This document shows, one piece after another, positions 63,186 through 64,000 of a stretch of DNA of 64,000 nucleotides. The notes below the pieces were generated by a model that was given only the letters and a program-made list of their open reading frames with translations, searched no databases and was not told the DNA's origin. A program made the translations under genes and the position numbers. Every line of letters starts with the position of its first letter. Position 1 is the stretch's first letter. The stretch is from Variovorax sp. PBL-E5 (GTDB taxonomy: Bacteria > Pseudomonadota > Gammaproteobacteria > Burkholderiales > Burkholderiaceae_C). Where the stretch lies: contig NZ_LR594671.1 of the NCBI RefSeq assembly GCF_901827185.1, forward strand, positions 5,078,001 through 5,142,000, read 5' to 3'.

Positions 63186-64000
63186 CTAGAGAACGAGCGA
63201 CAACGCAAAGGTCAGCACGAGCCCCATCACCGAGATGATGGTCTCCATCAGCGACCAGGTCTTGATCGTCTGCCCCACCGTCAAGCCGAAATATTCCTTC
63301 ACCAGCCAGAAGCCGGCGTCGTTGACGTGCGAGAAGAACAGCGACCCGGCACCGACGGCCAGCACGACCAGCGACAGATGATTGGGCGACAGCCCGGTCG
63401 CGAGCGGCGCGACGATGCCCGCGGCCGTCACGGTCGCGACCGTCGCCGAGCCGGTCGCGAGGCGGATCAGCACCGCGACGATCCAGCCCAGCACCAGCGT
63501 CGACAGGCCGACCGCGAGCGCGATCTTGGCGATGGCCGTGCCGGTGCCGCCATCGACCAGCGCCTGCTTGAAGCCGCCGCCGGCGCCGACGATCAGCATC
63601 ACGCCGACCACCGGCGTCAGGCTGGCGCCGATCTTCTTCGCCAGCTGGGAGGCCGAGAAGCCGACCGCGGTGCCGAAGCTCACCATCGCCAGCAGCACGG
63701 CGATCAGCAAGGCGAACACCGGATCGCCGATGAAGTCCAGCGCCGGGCGCAGTGCGGAGGTCTTGTCCATCCAGATGTCGGCGCCGGCCTTGATCAGCAT
63801 CAGCACGAGCGGGGACAGCAGGGTGATCAGCGTCCATGCGAAGCTCGGACTGCGGCTCGGCCTCGGGTCCTGCGCGTTCGCGGCGCCATCGGCCGCGGCG
63901 CCCGTCGCGGTGACCGCGAGCCCGGCGCCGGCCGCGCCGATCGGCACCATGCGCGCCGCGAGCGCGCCGAACAGCGGGCCGGCGACGGCCACGGTCGGGA
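63186..64000 (-). CDS. GntP-family gluconate-type permease (N-terminus beyond right edge)
   Basis: About 271 C-terminal residues are visible and the frame is open at base 64000. There are at least six hydrophobic segments. Family signatures of gluconate:H+ symporters are present: GVMLIVGAGGGFKQALVDGG, ATGSATVATVTAAGIVAPL, and LFFSHVNDAGFWLVKEYFGL with TVGQTIKTWSLMETI close to the end. Substrates in the family are gluconate and related sugar acids. The C-terminus is complete. It heads a unit with the cupin and a small membrane protein. Confidence 0.93.
   Translation of the reverse strand, partial: PTVAVAGPLFGALAARMVPIGAAGAGLAVTATGAAADGAANAQDPRPSRSPSFAWTLITLLSPLVLMLIKAGADIWMDKTSALRPALDFIGDPVFALLIAVLLAMVSFGTAVGFSASQLAKKIGASLTPVVGVMLIVGAGGGFKQALVDGGTGTAIAKIALAVGLSTLVLGWIVAVLIRLATGSATVATVTAAGIVAPLATGLSPNHLSLVVLAVGAGSLFFSHVNDAGFWLVKEYFGLTVGQTIKTWSLMETIISVMGLVLTFALSLVL

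Overview
The window is a very G+C-rich, densely coded stretch. It most likely comes from a Burkholderiales bacterium of the Comamonadaceae, with Variovorax or a close relative as the best guess. Support for this is the base composition, two orphan Bug/TctC-type binding proteins, a P. aeruginosa HSI-I-like T6SS gene order, and short G/C-rich intergenic repeats of the kind common in that family. Genus is an inference. I saw no rRNA, tRNA, insertion sequence, prophage or CRISPR array.

Positions 1-25363 (all minus strand) are a type VI secretion cluster. Read in transcription order it runs tssK, tssL, tssM, tagF, a Ser/Thr kinase, mltA, a 756-base inverted repeat, a sigma-factor-like gene, a one-helix membrane protein, a secreted caspase-family protein, hcp, tagJ, tssE, tssF, tssG, clpV, vgrG (cut by the left edge). 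The sheath genes tssB and tssC, which normally stand just before hcp, are absent there. The sigma-membrane-caspase trio occupies that place. tssA and tssJ are also not in the window.

Positions 25524-29254 hold a Crp/Fnr-type regulator followed by a prephenate-dehydratase-like protein, an amidase and a Bug-type binding protein, which looks like a small uptake and catabolic operon. Positions 29261-35627 carry two tandem hybrid histidine kinases flanked by periplasmic binding proteins. Positions 35667-37444 are a lower-G+C pair that looks like a tandem CesT-type secretion chaperone and a Cys-His-Asp effector. Positions 37605-39253 are a glycosyltransferase and an FkbM methyltransferase.

Positions 39250-47012 (minus) form a two-partner secretion locus: an exported TPR-CHAT protease-like protein, a TpsB pore and a TpsA adhesin. 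Positions 47223-54697 are stress functions: an SPW membrane protein, a large catalase, a transglutaminase-like protein, and Ku with LigD for end joining. The right end (54851-64000) is mixed: a deacylase, ribulose-phosphate epimerase, small membrane or exported proteins, a nitrobindin-like barrel, an M20 amidohydrolase with a Bug protein under a divergent LysR regulator, a cupin, and a GntP-type permease cut by the right edge.

The most unusual items are the sigma-membrane-caspase cassette in the T6SS cluster, the covarying inverted repeat, a repeat pair inserted in frame into clpV, the chaperone-effector pair, and the CHAT-linked two-partner secretion locus.
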